Shown here piece after piece: positions 1 through 11,561 of a DNA stretch of 64,000 nucleotides. Under the pieces are notes generated by a model. It saw only the letters and a program-made list of their open reading frames with translations, did not search any database and was not told the origin of the DNA. Position 1 is the stretch's first letter, and every line of letters starts with the position of its first letter. A program made the position numbers and the translations under genes. The stretch is from Paraspadella gotoi (Eukaryota > Chaetognatha). The stretch covers positions 3,806,610 through 3,870,609 of the forward strand of contig CM119271.1 of assembly GCA_051294375.1 (NCBI GenBank). The letters are read 5' to 3'.

Positions 1-16
1 TGGCGGTAGAGCCCAT
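1..16 (-). CDS. H1: Histone H1, 5' end only (window edge)
   Basis: This is the first few codons of an H1 gene whose body lies left of the window. The start codon is the complement of 14-16 and the codons read M-G-S-T-A, as in the complete copies further right. The promoter sequence immediately to the right is the same as in the other units. Confidence 0.75.
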
Positions 17-87
17 GATTATAATACGAGAGCGTGGACTTTTGTGTGTTGAACTTAGCAGTATGTTTACCCCAGTTTCGGACGAGA

Positions 88-94
88 TTTTATA
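88..94 (-). promoter_or_regulatory. TATA box of histone H1 (unit 1)
   Basis: On the minus strand this reads TATAAAA, about 70 bp upstream of the H1 start codon. It is conserved in each unit (12336-12342, 20928-20934, 30387-30393). Just upstream of it on the minus strand is a dyad, TCGATCC-tcgtc-GGATCGA, at 97-115. Confidence 0.65.
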
Positions 95-423
95 GCTCGA
101 TCCTCGTCGGATCGAACCTTAACGAGAGCGCTTCATGTTTTGACCATAAAGGGAGATAAAAATTGACTGAGTTTGTGTTTGTTTGACGACTTTATTTATT
201 ATAATTTATATTATTATTAAAGTTAAGCTAAATAAAAATTCTGTGACTTTCACCATCAAAATATATTTTTCGTGCTGTGACGAATTAAACGAGAAAAACT
301 TCTTTGATTAATTTTAAAAAGTAAATAATAAAATAATAATTTTTTGAAACTCCTAATACCATCGCAGGAGTATCAAGCCACAAAAGCAAATCGGATCGGA
401 GACTCGGGCGATCTCCGCGAATC

Positions 424-461
424 CTGATTGGTCAAGTATGGAACCGGAATCGACCAATCAG
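424..461. promoter_or_regulatory. Inverted pair of CCAAT boxes
   Basis: CTGATTGGTC at 424-433 and GACCAATCAG at 452-461 are perfect 10-bp inverted repeats, each holding a CCAAT core, one per strand. They lie between the H1 promoter and a plus-strand TATA box. Paired CCAAT boxes are usual in divergent histone promoters (known of the family). The pair is conserved in units 3 and 4; unit 2 has a two-base difference in the right arm. Confidence 0.6.
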
Positions 462-518
462 CTTGCAGGATCATCGGAACTGTAAATTTTACCCACGTCG
501 CCGATCCTCTCCCTCAGC

Positions 519-526
519 TATAAATA
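519..526 (+). promoter_or_regulatory. Plus-strand TATA box, orphan promoter
   Basis: TATAAATA reads to the right, away from H1. Copies are at 12771-12779 (TATAAAATA), 21358-21365 and 30817-30824. No recognisable histone or other long open frame follows within 1 kb. The first downstream ATG in unit 1 (570-572) gives only about 34 codons and is GTG in the other units. It may drive a spliced or non-coding transcript, or be the remains of a divergent histone partner. Confidence 0.5.
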
Positions 527-600
527 GACCAAGTGTGGCGAATCATAAATTCGCCTCCCTTAAAGCTTGATGAAACTCAGCTCGCCTCAGGATACAACTG

Positions 601-1020
601 AATATGTTACATTGCAAATCACTTTAAATGTATGCATCCTTAATGTTATTACTAATTTTTTTATTATCTGTTAATTTTTTTTATTTATCAATAAATTAAT
701 CTTCTTTAATAATTTTATTGGTTCTGGGTCTGGTAGTAGCCAAGTAGTTTACATACTTAATGCTGATACTCATATTTCATGCCATCTGGGAAAAGTATTT
801 TTGGGCTTAAAATATAGTAATAACAAATTGAAAATATAGTTAATAACGAAATTAAAACAATAAAAGAAAATATATTGTTTTATTTATCTTTAAGAATAAA
901 TATAACCAAAATATTTTGATTCAGAAATTGCCTATCTTAATTAAGAAAAATCATTTCTTTACCAAGGCAATTTCAATAACACTTTGCTAGGTTAATCAGG
1001 CAAAATATTACCTAAGTTTA
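601..1020. other. AT-rich spacer, no feature seen
   Basis: Very AT-rich DNA between the orphan promoter and the SINE-like element. I see no open frame, RNA gene or repeat beyond the array itself. The same spacer recurs in the other units. Confidence 0.6.
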
Positions 1021-1324
1021 CCCCTTAGTCCCATTGGCTTGGACAACTAAGTACTCGTTCACCAACCGTAAGTTACGGGTTCAATTCCCTCATGGTCACG
1101 CTGGTTAAAGTGTGATGGTGTCGGCATAAACACGCCAGTGACATGGAGTGGTCATTGGCGGTCCAAAGCCCTGAGCGCCAGCTGTCGGGAGATACCATTN
1201 NNNNNNNNNNNNNNNNNNNNNNNNCACCCCAGGATCCCACCATTGCCATACTGGCTTGTTTTTTAGAGTAGCATTGAACAAGACTCCTGCGTGTGTCTTA
1301 CCGTCACCTTTATTTTCAGAATAA
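1021..1324 (+). mobile_element. SINE-like element with a tRNA-type B box (unit 1)
   Basis: A GC-richer block of about 300 bp inside AT-rich spacer. It has GGTTCAATTCC at 1078-1088, close to the RNA polymerase III B-box consensus, and a weak A-box-like TTGGCTTGG at 1035-1043, so a tRNA-like head is plausible. A non-tRNA body follows (about 1100-1310). Copies lie at the same place in the other units, so only one insertion event is represented here. The 25-N gap at 1200-1224 falls inside it. The family is not recognised. Confidence 0.45.
1200..1224. other. 25-N gap that hides no bases
   Basis: The bases on both sides (gataccatt / caccccagg) are contiguous in units 2, 3 and 4. This gap therefore marks a join of zero true length. 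Confidence 0.8.
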
Positions 1325-1682
1325 GATTTTTTTTTCTTAAGTGATACAAAATAAAATTTAGCAAAATTTTAAAACTAATTACGCCGTATTATCTATCTTT
1401 TCTGGTTTTTAATAGAACTAATTAAGAAAGAGAAATGAGATGTGAAATCAAACTTCGCTAAAAACCGCAACAATAGTCAAGGCGAAAAGTAAGCGATAAA
1501 TTCCGTTAACCAGAAGCCACAAATTTTTCAACGGAAAAAAAAAATTAATAAAGTTTCCCGACACCAAAGTCCCAAGAAAATCTCGAGTCGCTCAGATGCC
1601 AAATTTCACTTTTCGGTTGGAAATTTAAAAAAAAAATAATTCCCGCGACCGAGATTTTCCAGGCGGCGAGGATTGCGCATAA

Positions 1683-1752
1683 ATGCAAATCCGACGCCTT
1701 ATTACTTCGGAGCTAAGATGATTGCATATTGCATATGCATAATGCATAATGT
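1683..1752. promoter_or_regulatory. Octamer motif and ATGCAT-rich palindromic block
   Basis: ATGCAAAT at 1683-1690 is the perfect POU/Oct octamer known from histone H2B and snRNA promoters. At 5964-5983, in a related copy, the fuller form ATTTGCGCATAAATGCAAAT is an imperfect palindrome of two facing octamers. It is followed at about 1720-1752 by overlapping TTGCATA/ATGCATAAT units that are self-complementary. Octamer copies are at 5976, 13901, 22498 and 31957. Function is inferred only. Confidence 0.4.
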
Positions 1753-1857
1753 ATAGAATGTTATTACTGTTATTCTAACACTATTATTTCATTGTTACTT
1801 CTAAAAATATATCATCACAGGATGTTTTGTTTTAGATGGCGCTAGCTAATTGGCTAA

Positions 1858-1859
<2 letters not shown>

Positions 1860-1919
<60 letters not shown>
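1860..1919. repeat. (CT)n microsatellite, unit 1
   Basis: About 60 bp of CT dinucleotides with one break near the end. Equivalent arrays are at 14079-14130, 22680-22740 and 32139-32199, of slightly different length. Confidence 0.9.
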
Positions 1920-2675
1920 ACACACTCATTCTTATTCATTTGTGAGGCTTTTGTCCGCCACAGCTGATTGCTCACGCCGAAGATATTGAGTTACAATGTC
2001 GGTCAGCCACACTGAACAATGAACATCCCAATAGAATCTTCACTTGAAATTCTAAAACTACTTATAAAAATGGTCTTCTTTAAACTATCAAACAAACTAG
2101 CGATCATTCGCAAAGGAACCAACGTATAAATGTATAAGAAAGAAATAAGGAACGAAAAAAAAACGAACGAAGCAAAGAACGAACGACAAAAGAAAAATCA
2201 CGTGACTATAATCTGGTCAGTTCGAGTCGAACGTGTGACTCAGGATCGTTGCGGGCTTCGGCTTGTCCGGGACGAGAGGGCAAAGGGGAGGGGGCGTTAT
2301 TGAAAAGGGTTTGGGAAGAGGGAAAAGGGTAAAGGGACGAGGCCCCCCCCAAAAAAAGAGACAAGGTTAATGATGAAAGGTCGAGAGAAAATGACCCAGT
2401 GAGGTCAGGGTCAACGCGCGGAGAAGGTCACATGGACCCCGAGCGAGAGGGAGATCTTGACCTCTTGAGTTTGATTGCTTGAGTTATTTCTTGTTTCGTG
2501 ATTCGTATTATTTATTTCTTTTCATTATTAAATTCTTTATAAGTTTTTTCTTTACTTTTTTTAAATACGTTTTTATTTTGAAAAATGTTTCACTGTCTAA
2601 GATTTTAGAATAATTTATAATTATGATTTTTGTTTCCCTTATTTATTTTTCTGCAATTCATTTTTTCATTCTTTC

Positions 2676-2759
2676 ATTATTCATTCATTCATTCATTCAT
2701 TCATTGTTCTTTCTTTCTTTTCTTTCTTTTTCTTTCTTCTTTTCTTTCTATCTTTCTTT

Positions 2760-2796
<37 letters not shown>

Positions 2797-2835
2797 TTCT
2801 TTCTTCTTTCTTTCTTTTTCTTCTTTCTTTCGTTC
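2676..2835. repeat. (ATTC)n then (CTTT)n polypyrimidine tract, unit 1
   Basis: Tandem ATTC tetranucleotides run into about 130 bp of CTTT-type repeats, almost purely pyrimidine on the plus strand. Equivalent tracts are at about 7045-7290, 14900-15055, 23490-23630 and 32949-33089. Open frames across it encode only Phe/Leu/Ser runs and are not genes. Confidence 0.85.
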
Positions 2836-3097
2836 TCCCCTCCTCGACTCACCCGACTCATTCCGCCAGCGATAAGAACAAAGACGAATGTCCGTAGAAA
2901 ATATTCACGTCTTTCGTCGCTGTGGTGGTCGTCGTCGTCGTGAATCGTCATTTTCACAGAGAGTCACGTGACTATCGTCTCTTTTTCGTCGTCATCATCG
3001 TCGTCGTCGCCTTTCCACTCGAGGACGCTGAGTCACAGAAGCCGCGTGATCGTCGTTTTGTTTGTGTTTTGTTGTTTTATTCGTTGTTGTCTTCCAG

Positions 3098-3292
3098 ACG
3101 GACAAAGTCAAGGATGCAGCGGAGGCAGTGTCCCTTCGTTCGACGATGCGTTGGGGAAGAAGTCGCCGTCCGACGTCTCGATCGAGGGCTTGGGAGTTGC
3201 ATCTCTATAGGGCGGTTGGGGGGGGAGATGAAACATTGGTCAAAAAACTCAAAGAATCTGCAATCAGAATTTTAACAGCAGAAAACAAATGA
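3098..3292 (+). CDS. Candidate exon downstream of a strong 3' splice site (unit 1)
   Basis: A pyrimidine-rich stretch ends in TTCCAG at 3092-3097. In one frame the following bases read DGQSQGCSGGSVPSFDDALG, then GKKSPSDVSIEGLGVASL, then a stop at 3208-3210. In another frame, entered after a run of eight or nine G (about 3217-3226), they read DETLVKKLKESAIRIL and TAENK, then a stop at 3290-3292. Both readings have protein-like composition. The second is kept unchanged in units 2, 3 and 4. A one-base error in the G run or the preceding GC-rich stretch could hide a frame shift. I do not recognise the product. It may equally be non-coding; no 5' exon is identified. Confidence 0.25.
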   Translation, partial: TDKVKDAAEAVSLRSTMRWGRSRRPTSRSRAWELHLYRAVGGGDETLVKKLKESAIRILTAENK

Positions 3293-5057
<1,765 letters not shown>

Positions 5058-5129
5058 AGGAGTCTACGTCGTTCTTAGAAATCGAGGAAGACTTTTTCAA
5101 TGGAGATTTTCGTTAAAATCTGACTACCA

Positions 5130-5520
5130 AATAATGTCAACGCACCTGGGAAAAATTCAGGTAAAAAATAGATGTAAAAACACTCGATTCCGATCCTGTT
5201 ACATCTGAAGGGCTCGCATTTTTTTTCTCTTGACAAATAACCATCATTTTGACATTGAACCATTCGATTCAAATGGACTGGTCCACTCGGGAAAATATTT
5301 TTGACGCAATTTTTTTTATATAAAATAAAGGGATTTCTCAACTTCAATACAATGTCAACGCATTTAAGGTATGTTGTCATTTTACAATAAACTTCGAATT
5401 CAGGAATCCGATAGCAATATGTCTGAAGGGCTCTCAAAATTTTTCTTTACATTCATTTGGTTATTTTAATATGATACGATCATGTTAAAGTGAATTAGTC
5501 CATTTTGGTGAAATTTTTAT
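5130..5520. repeat. Diverged ~220-bp tandem repeat, two units
   Basis: The string AATGTCAACGCA occurs at about 5132 and again at about 5351, and CTGAAGGGCTC at about 5206 and 5423. Both pairs are about 218 bp apart. The segments between are similar but diverged. It lies in the part of unit 1 that unit 4 does not share. Confidence 0.5.
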
Positions 5521-5659
5521 TTAGAGAGAGAGAGAGAGAGAGAATCATCAAGAGCATCAGCCGATGTTGTATTTATCCCCTCAGGATTTGCATCTAAATG
5601 TAAAAATATATAAAAGAAAAGAAAGAGAAAACTCTCGAGATTTAATGGAAAATCAATTA

Positions 5660-7195
5660 ATTCCAATTACCGCCGTAATTATCTATCTTTTCTGGTTTTT
5701 AATAGAACTAATTAAGCAAGAGAAAATGAGATGTGAAATCAAACTTCGCTAAAACCGCGAACAATAGTCAAGGCGAAAAGTAAGACGATAAATTCCGTTA
5801 ACCAGAAGCCACAAATTTTTCAACGGAAAAAAAAATTAATAAAGTTTCCCGACACCAAAGTCCCCAAGAAAATCTCGAGTCGCTCAGATGCAAAATTTCA
5901 CTTTTCGGTTGGAAATTTAAAAAAAAAAAAATTCCCGCGACCGAGATTTTCCAGGCGGCGAGGATTTGCGCATAAATGCAAATCCGACGCCGTTATTACT
6001 TTTGGAGCTAAGATGATTGCATATTGCATAATGCATAATGTAGNNNNNNNNNNNNNNNNNNNNNNNNNNNNNNNNNNNNNNNNNNNNNNNNNNNNNNNNN
6101 NNNNNNNNNNNNNNNNNNNNNNNNNNNNNNNNNNNNNNNNNNNNNNNNNNNNNNNNNNNNNNNNNNNNNNNNNNNNNNNNNNNNNNNNNNNNNNNNNNNN
6201 NNNNNNNNNNNNNNNNNNNNNNNNNNNNNNNNNNNNNNNNNNNNNNNNNNNNNNNNNNNNNNNNNNNNNNNNNNNNNNNNNNNNNNNNNNNNNNNNNNNN
6301 NNNNNNNNNNNNNNNNNNNNNNNNNNNNNNNNNNNNNNNNNNNNNNNNNNNNNNNNNNNNNNCAATGTCGGTCAGCCACACTGAACAATGAACATCCCAA
6401 TAGAATCTTAACTTGAAATTCTAAAAACTACTTTTGAAAAATGGTCTTCTTTAAACTATCAAACAAACTAGCGATCATTCGCAAAGGAACCAACGTATAA
6501 ATGTATAAGAAAGAAATAAGGAACGAAAAAAACCGAACGAAGCAAAGAACGAACGACAAAAGAAAAATCACGTGACTATAATCTGGTCAGTTCGAGTCGA
6601 ACGTGTGACTCGGGATCGTTGCGGGCTTCGGCTTGTCGGGGACGAGAGGGCAAGGGGGAGGGGGGCGTTATTGAAAAGGGGTTTGGGAAGAGGGGAAAAG
6701 GGTAAAGGGACGAGGGTCCCCCCCAAAAAAAAGAGACAAGGTTAATGATGAAAGGTCGAGAGAAAATGACCCAGTGAGGTCAGGGTCAACGCGCGGAGAA
6801 GGTCACATGGACCCCGAGCGAGAGGGAGATCTTGACCTCTTGAGTTTGATTGCTTGAGTTATTTCTTGTTTCGTTGATTCGTATTATTTATTTCTTTTCA
6901 TTATTAAATTTTTTAAAAGTTTTTTCTTACTTTTTTTTAAATACGTTTTTATTTTGAAAATTGTTTCACTGTCTAAGATTTTAGAATAATTTATAATTAT
7001 GATTTTTGTTTCCCTTTTTATTTTTCTGTATTTTTCCTTTATTTTCATTCTTCATTCATTCATTCATTCATTCATTTCATTTCATTCATCATTCATGTTC
7101 ATTTCAGTTCATTCATTTCATTTCATTCTTCATTTAATTCATTCCAGTTCATTTCATGTATTTCATTCTCTTCTTTTCTTTTTCTTTCTTTCTTT

Positions 7196-7235
<40 letters not shown>

Positions 7236-7422
7236 TTCTTTCTTTTCTTTCTTTCTTTCTTTCTTTCGTCCTCCCCTCCTCGACTCACCCGACTCATTCC
7301 GCCAGCGATAAGAACAAAGACGAATGTCCGTAGAAAATATTCACGTCTTCGTCGCTGTGGTGGTCGTCGTCGTCGTGAATCGTCATTTTCACAGAGATTC
7401 ACGTGACTATCGTCTCTTTCTT
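5660..7422. repeat. Second, partial A segment inside unit 1
   Basis: This repeats 1380-2985 with small indels: octamer block, gap at 6044-6362, CACGTG sites, G-rich stretch, ATTC/CTTT tract, and the GTGGTCGTCG block. It stops at a 25-N gap. It has no H1 promoter of its own. It may be a real extra partial unit or a second copy of one locus placed here by the assembler. Confidence 0.65.
6044..6362. other. N gap, 319 bases
   Basis: By comparison with 1754-1994 the gap should hold about 240 bp including the (CT)n array. The gap length is therefore an estimate. Confidence 0.85.
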
Positions 7423-7447
7423 NNNNNNNNNNNNNNNNNNNNNNNNN
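7423..7447. other. 25-N join, A/B segments of unit 1
   Basis: The left side ends in the middle of the GTCTCTTTCTT sequence. The right side begins AAAAGATTCG, the same first base as after the gaps at 15987-16011 and 25446-25470, although the left flanks differ. It is a fixed-size placeholder. Confidence 0.85.
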
Positions 7448-8669
7448 AAAAGATTCGAAAATGGATTGAATTTGGTCTCGAGATGAATTCGAAACGGATT
7501 CAAAATGGATGCAAAGGGGACTGGGAAGAGATTCGAAATGGATCGAATCGGATTCGAAATGGATTCGAATCGGATTTGGTATGAAAAGGTGGGAAAGCGA
7601 ACTGATTTGAAACAGAATCGAATGGATTCAGAAGATAGAAAGTAGGGAAGAAAATGGGCTCGATATGGAAAAGGTGAGGAAAGAGAAAGAAAAGGCGTCA
7701 GAGAGGAGTAATGCTGCAAGAGTTTTACGGTCAGAAAAAAGGACGTTGACCAGAAGAAGGTGAGAAGTGCATATGCGAGGGACGGGTCGGCTGTGCGATC
7801 GACCTTAGTGTCAGTGACTCTGATTCTTTTCAGATTATTATCCGACATTTCGCGGGGAAGAAAGTGGGGGAAAGGGGTAGGGAAGGGAAGAAGGAACGGA
7901 ATGTCGGGGCTCGCGAAACGGGTATAATCCAATTGGCGAAGATCGGCGAGAGAAAAAGTTTCGGTAGAAATTCGGCGAGAAAGAAAGAAAGTGTTGGCGA
8001 GAAAGAAGAAATCGAATTCGGCGGAAAGAGAAAGAAAGTCGTTGGCGAAAAAGAAAGAAATTGAAAGTCAGTTTCGGCGAGGAAAGAGAGAAAAAATTTC
8101 GGCGAAGTCGGTAGAGCGGAAAAAAATTGGCGGGGGTGGAGTTCAGAGAGAAAGCGGTCAGATAAAGGTTAAATAAGGATGTCAGAGAGCGGTCAGAGAG
8201 GAAAGAGGGAAATGGGTGAGTTGTTATTGTGATGGTTAGAGAGAAAGAGGAAATAGGTGAGATCTATTTGGTTAAGTCCCGGTTAGCAGCTCAGGGGTGA
8301 GAGGAAATCTTAGTGGATTTCTTAGGGGATTTCTTAGTGGTAGTGTAAGAGCAGCACATTGGGCGTCACTCTATCTGGGATGGGGGTAATCTGGGTCTAA
8401 CTAACGAAGGCAAAAAGAAGAAGGCAAAAATGTGGGAAAATGTGTATGTACTACTAAAAAGGCAAAAAAAAGGTCTACAAAAAACGAGAGGGAAATCGAA
8501 AGGGGCGGAGAGGAGAAAAGTAAGAGAAGAAGGTAAAAACGAGAAGTGAAAACTGGGTGAGCCTCGAGCCCTGGTGCTAGGAGGAGGAAGAGAGGGTGAT
8601 GCGTGGATGACGAGACCACGAGACTCGCGCTCGGGCTGGTTTGGTCGTTGATTTTATTTCCTTTTTTTT
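7448..8669. repeat. B segment, first part: GGATTCGAAAT repeats and purine-rich DNA
   Basis: 7448-7590 is a degenerate short repeat based on GGATTCGAAAT. About 7640-8640 is strongly purine-biased on the plus strand, with GGCGAGAAAGAAAG-type motifs. I could find no difference from 16012-17233 and 25471-26692. Open frames here encode Glu/Lys/Arg runs on the plus strand and Ser/Leu/Phe runs on the minus strand and are not credible genes. Confidence 0.7.
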
Positions 8670-9606
8670 ATTTCTCTTCAATAATTTGTTAGAAGATCAC
8701 TTTAGTTGTTTATAGATAAATAAACAAATACAATATTTACGACTTTTTAACAGGTTAAACACGCGATAAAACGACAGGTGATTGTGTACAGTTTATTGCG
8801 TTCGGCAACAAGACCGATCCCACGTTATGTCGCCAAGACAACAAAGGGACGGAATGAGGGAAAGGAAAGAAATATGATAAATAGGGAGAAAAATTAAAGA
8901 AAAAACTTGGACAGCAATGAAGTCAAGACGAAAAGGAAGAAGAAAAAAGAATAAAAGAAAGAGGAAAGAAAGAAAGAAGAACATAAAGACAGAAAGGGTC
9001 ACCAGAATCGAGCGTGAGTCGCGCCATCTTTTTATGCTTGATTTTTCTTTCATTTTTTTTTTTAGACTCGGCCCGCTTGGCATAACGACGCTCCAGAGTG
9101 TTTTCAATAGTCAAAACTGACGTTAACGGTAACGGGAGATAGATGTGACTGATTACCAGTTTCGCTTTCAATAATACAGACAAAGAGCGAGTTTAACTCC
9201 ATTGCCTGAAGCATAACCATTAGCCTTCCGAATAGCAGAGTTTAAGTAGAAAAGATTTTTCCTTTCGACTCTTCGGGAGATGAATTATTTCGAGAAGTTA
9301 TTCAGACAACAATGCTGCGGTTGCCGCGCCTTTGGAGCGCCGCGCCTTTTAAGTTTAATGGGATTTTTATTCATAGCATCAAAGGTAAATTCTATATCCA
9401 TTCCGAGTTATTTTTTCCCTGTTTTTTTTTTTTTTTTTTCAAAAGCACAAACTTTGTGAAGTTGCAATGGGAATTATTAACTCAAAAAAAGTATTGTCCG
9501 GCGCGAAAAATATCGAACATGATAGAACACTTCTTTTTTCGCTACGGATATCTATTTTTAAAAAAAAAAATCATTATTCGCTTTCTGTCACCCACTCTCT
9601 CCTCTC

Positions 9607-9686
<80 letters not shown>

Positions 9687-10770
9687 ACGATATCGACCAA
9701 TTCTCACCAGACTGTCACATTTGTCATCTCGATTCGGATGATGATCCCTATCACCATCGTGCTCGTCTGACGTCGAGGTGACCAAATTAGTATTACTTTT
9801 TGAAATCGATCACGCAAATCTTAGTCTTTTATCAGTCCTTTTTTCAATTCGTTGTGATCATTAACCGCGAGACACAATTACAGCGAATACTTCATCGTCG
9901 CGTTATCGTCGCCGTCATTGAAAACCGATTGAGATCAATCGACGTGATCGTCATCTCATCGTCATCCACCGACCTATCGTCTAAAAATAGTTTAATCTTC
10001 ATCCGCTCTCTTTCGCCGCCTTTCGTGCCTCCAACGCTGATTGGCGAGCGTTCAACGAAGTCCTCTCCCAGCCTTCGTGACTCGCTCTACCCTCAGACAA
10101 GATTTTCTCTCCATTCTCTCTTTTTATTCCCGGTTCCGTCTTTCTTCCCCGTCTTGCGTCACAACTGTTTTTCTCGTCTGTCTTTGTCTTTCTCTCTCTT
10201 CTCCCTAACATTTCCCCCAACGCGACTCGCTCTCACACGCTTAATCGCTCCCGATGCCACCTGAGCCTTGCACCTGCATCTCCCAATCCAGAGAGTCTTC
10301 TCTAATTTCGCTAGTATAGGTCAGGCCAACCTTGTAGCACTTATCACTTGTTTTTTTATCGATAACACTACGTAATATATGAACTCATGAACGTATATAT
10401 GAACCTTGAATATATGAACATTGAACAATATCTTCATCATTGTTTTCAATCAAGTACTTCATTTCAATTCCATTCATTTATTCGCTTCTCCGCTGATTTT
10501 CGGCCTTTCGCACAGAAATTGGTAAAACCAATGAAAAAAACTATTAGTAGTTTATTAGCCAATATTGCTTTCTGACAATGAAATACCACTCTTGGACATA
10601 AACTTTCGCGATGCATTTGAAATGGAAACAAACGTTTGTGATTTAATCAATAAAACTTTATTCCCGATTATGATATTTATAATTTAACATCTTTAATATT
10701 GATTTGTATAAATTTCTCATTTTATTCAGATCACGTGAAATTATAATTGATTTTTATAAATGTTTAACCA
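8670..10770. other. B-segment spacer with (CT)n 9590-9683
   Basis: AT-rich and mixed sequence with a split (CT)n array at 9590-9683 (copies 18188-18273 and 27647-27733). The short GC-rich direct repeat GCCGCGCC occurs twice near 9322-9346. No gene is seen. Confidence 0.6.
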
Positions 10771-10775
10771 GTGTC

Positions 10776-10800
10776 GTGGGTTCGAATCCCACCGCTGCCA
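10776..10800 (+). other. tRNA 3' fragment (T-arm plus acceptor strand)
   Basis: GTGGG-TTCGAAT-CCCAC (10776-10792) forms a perfect T-arm with a standard loop and B box. CGCTGCC then A follow, as the 3' acceptor strand and discriminator would. No matching 5' half (a GGCAGCG start, D-arm and anticodon arm) is seen upstream, which is AT-rich. It is a broken tRNA or a tRNA-derived element end, not a working tRNA. Confidence 0.55.
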
Positions 10801-11220
10801 TCACATTTAAGTAAGTAGACAGAGATTTCAACATGAAACCAAAGTGGGATTTATTTAAAAATATGAGACAAGAGCAAGATCAGTACAAAAATGGTCAGCT
10901 ATTATAGTGAACAATCGGATCACGACATGGGCTCGGTTTCCCGATGGCATGAAGCCCGTCTTCTCATTGGTTGATTCCCGACGATGATTCATCCAATTCT
11001 TTGGTTCTGATTCCATCTGAAATGCTATCATCAACAAATAGTGGCTTAAGGCCCTCCAACTCAACTTACAAGGTAATAAGTAGCAGAACTCGGAAAAATT
11101 TCAATCAAGCATCTCTAACAATCTAGTTTATTAACTCCCAAATTAATCATTCTAATCATTCTAATCACTCGCCGTCACCAATTCTTTTAAAACTTAAAGT
11201 TAAAAAAACTAAAAGTTAAA

Positions 11221-11415
11221 ATGAAATTGGTCAACCAATAAAAAAATATCCATCCATTTAATAAATAAGCTATCTTGTCCTCTTCGACTTTGTGGTTTAA
11301 GGCCTCATCACACTTGCAAGATAATAACATAGCAGGTTTCTGCAAGCTTTTAATCAAGCCTCTCTCACAGACTTGTTTATTCACTCAGTGAACCTGGCTT
11401 CCCTATCAATGAAGT
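11221..11415 (+). repeat. Dispersed repeat DR, copy in unit 1
   Basis: About 195 bp, starting with the near-palindrome ATTGGTCAACCAAT and ending in CCTATCAATGAAG. The same sequence occurs at 19817-20026, 29276-29485, 47823-48021 and, reversed and shorter, at 61563-61669. A diverged second piece (GTGGCTTAAGGCCC onward, about 11040-11140) lies just upstream. No coding capacity. The family is not recognised. Confidence 0.6.
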
Positions 11416-11492
11416 GTTTCAATGTATTAAAGACCACTCCTAGTTAGGGAATACTATATTACAAATATGACAATCTTTTGTGAAGGATGTTT

Positions 11493-11508
11493 GGCCCTGA
11501 TAAGGGCC
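11493..11508 (-). terminator. Histone mRNA 3' stem-loop (unit 1)
   Basis: The minus strand reads GGCCCTTATCAGGGCC: a six-base-pair stem with a four-base loop, fitting the histone 3' end consensus. It lies 53 bp after the H1 stop codon. About 10 bases further is AAACATCCTTCACAAAAG, a possible histone downstream element for U7 snRNP. This marks a replication-dependent, non-polyadenylated H1 mRNA (known of the family). Confidence 0.85.
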
Positions 11509-11561
11509 GTTTGGGTGAGTATTCAGGTTCAAGAGACAGAGTCAGATTGACTCGGAATGCT

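Noticed and set aside
1064-1069. GTAAGT as a 5' splice site linking the orphan promoter to the 3098 exon
   Set aside because: It lies inside the SINE-like element and nothing else supports an exon ending there.
2623-2957. Open frames over the ATTC/CTTT tracts in each unit
   Set aside because: Phe/Leu/Ser or Lys/Arg/Glu runs produced by the repeat, with no conserved start, and different in each copy.
5898-6400. Open frames across N gaps
   Set aside because: They consist mainly of unknown residues and carry no evidence. The same applies at 36168-36734 and 37479-38004.
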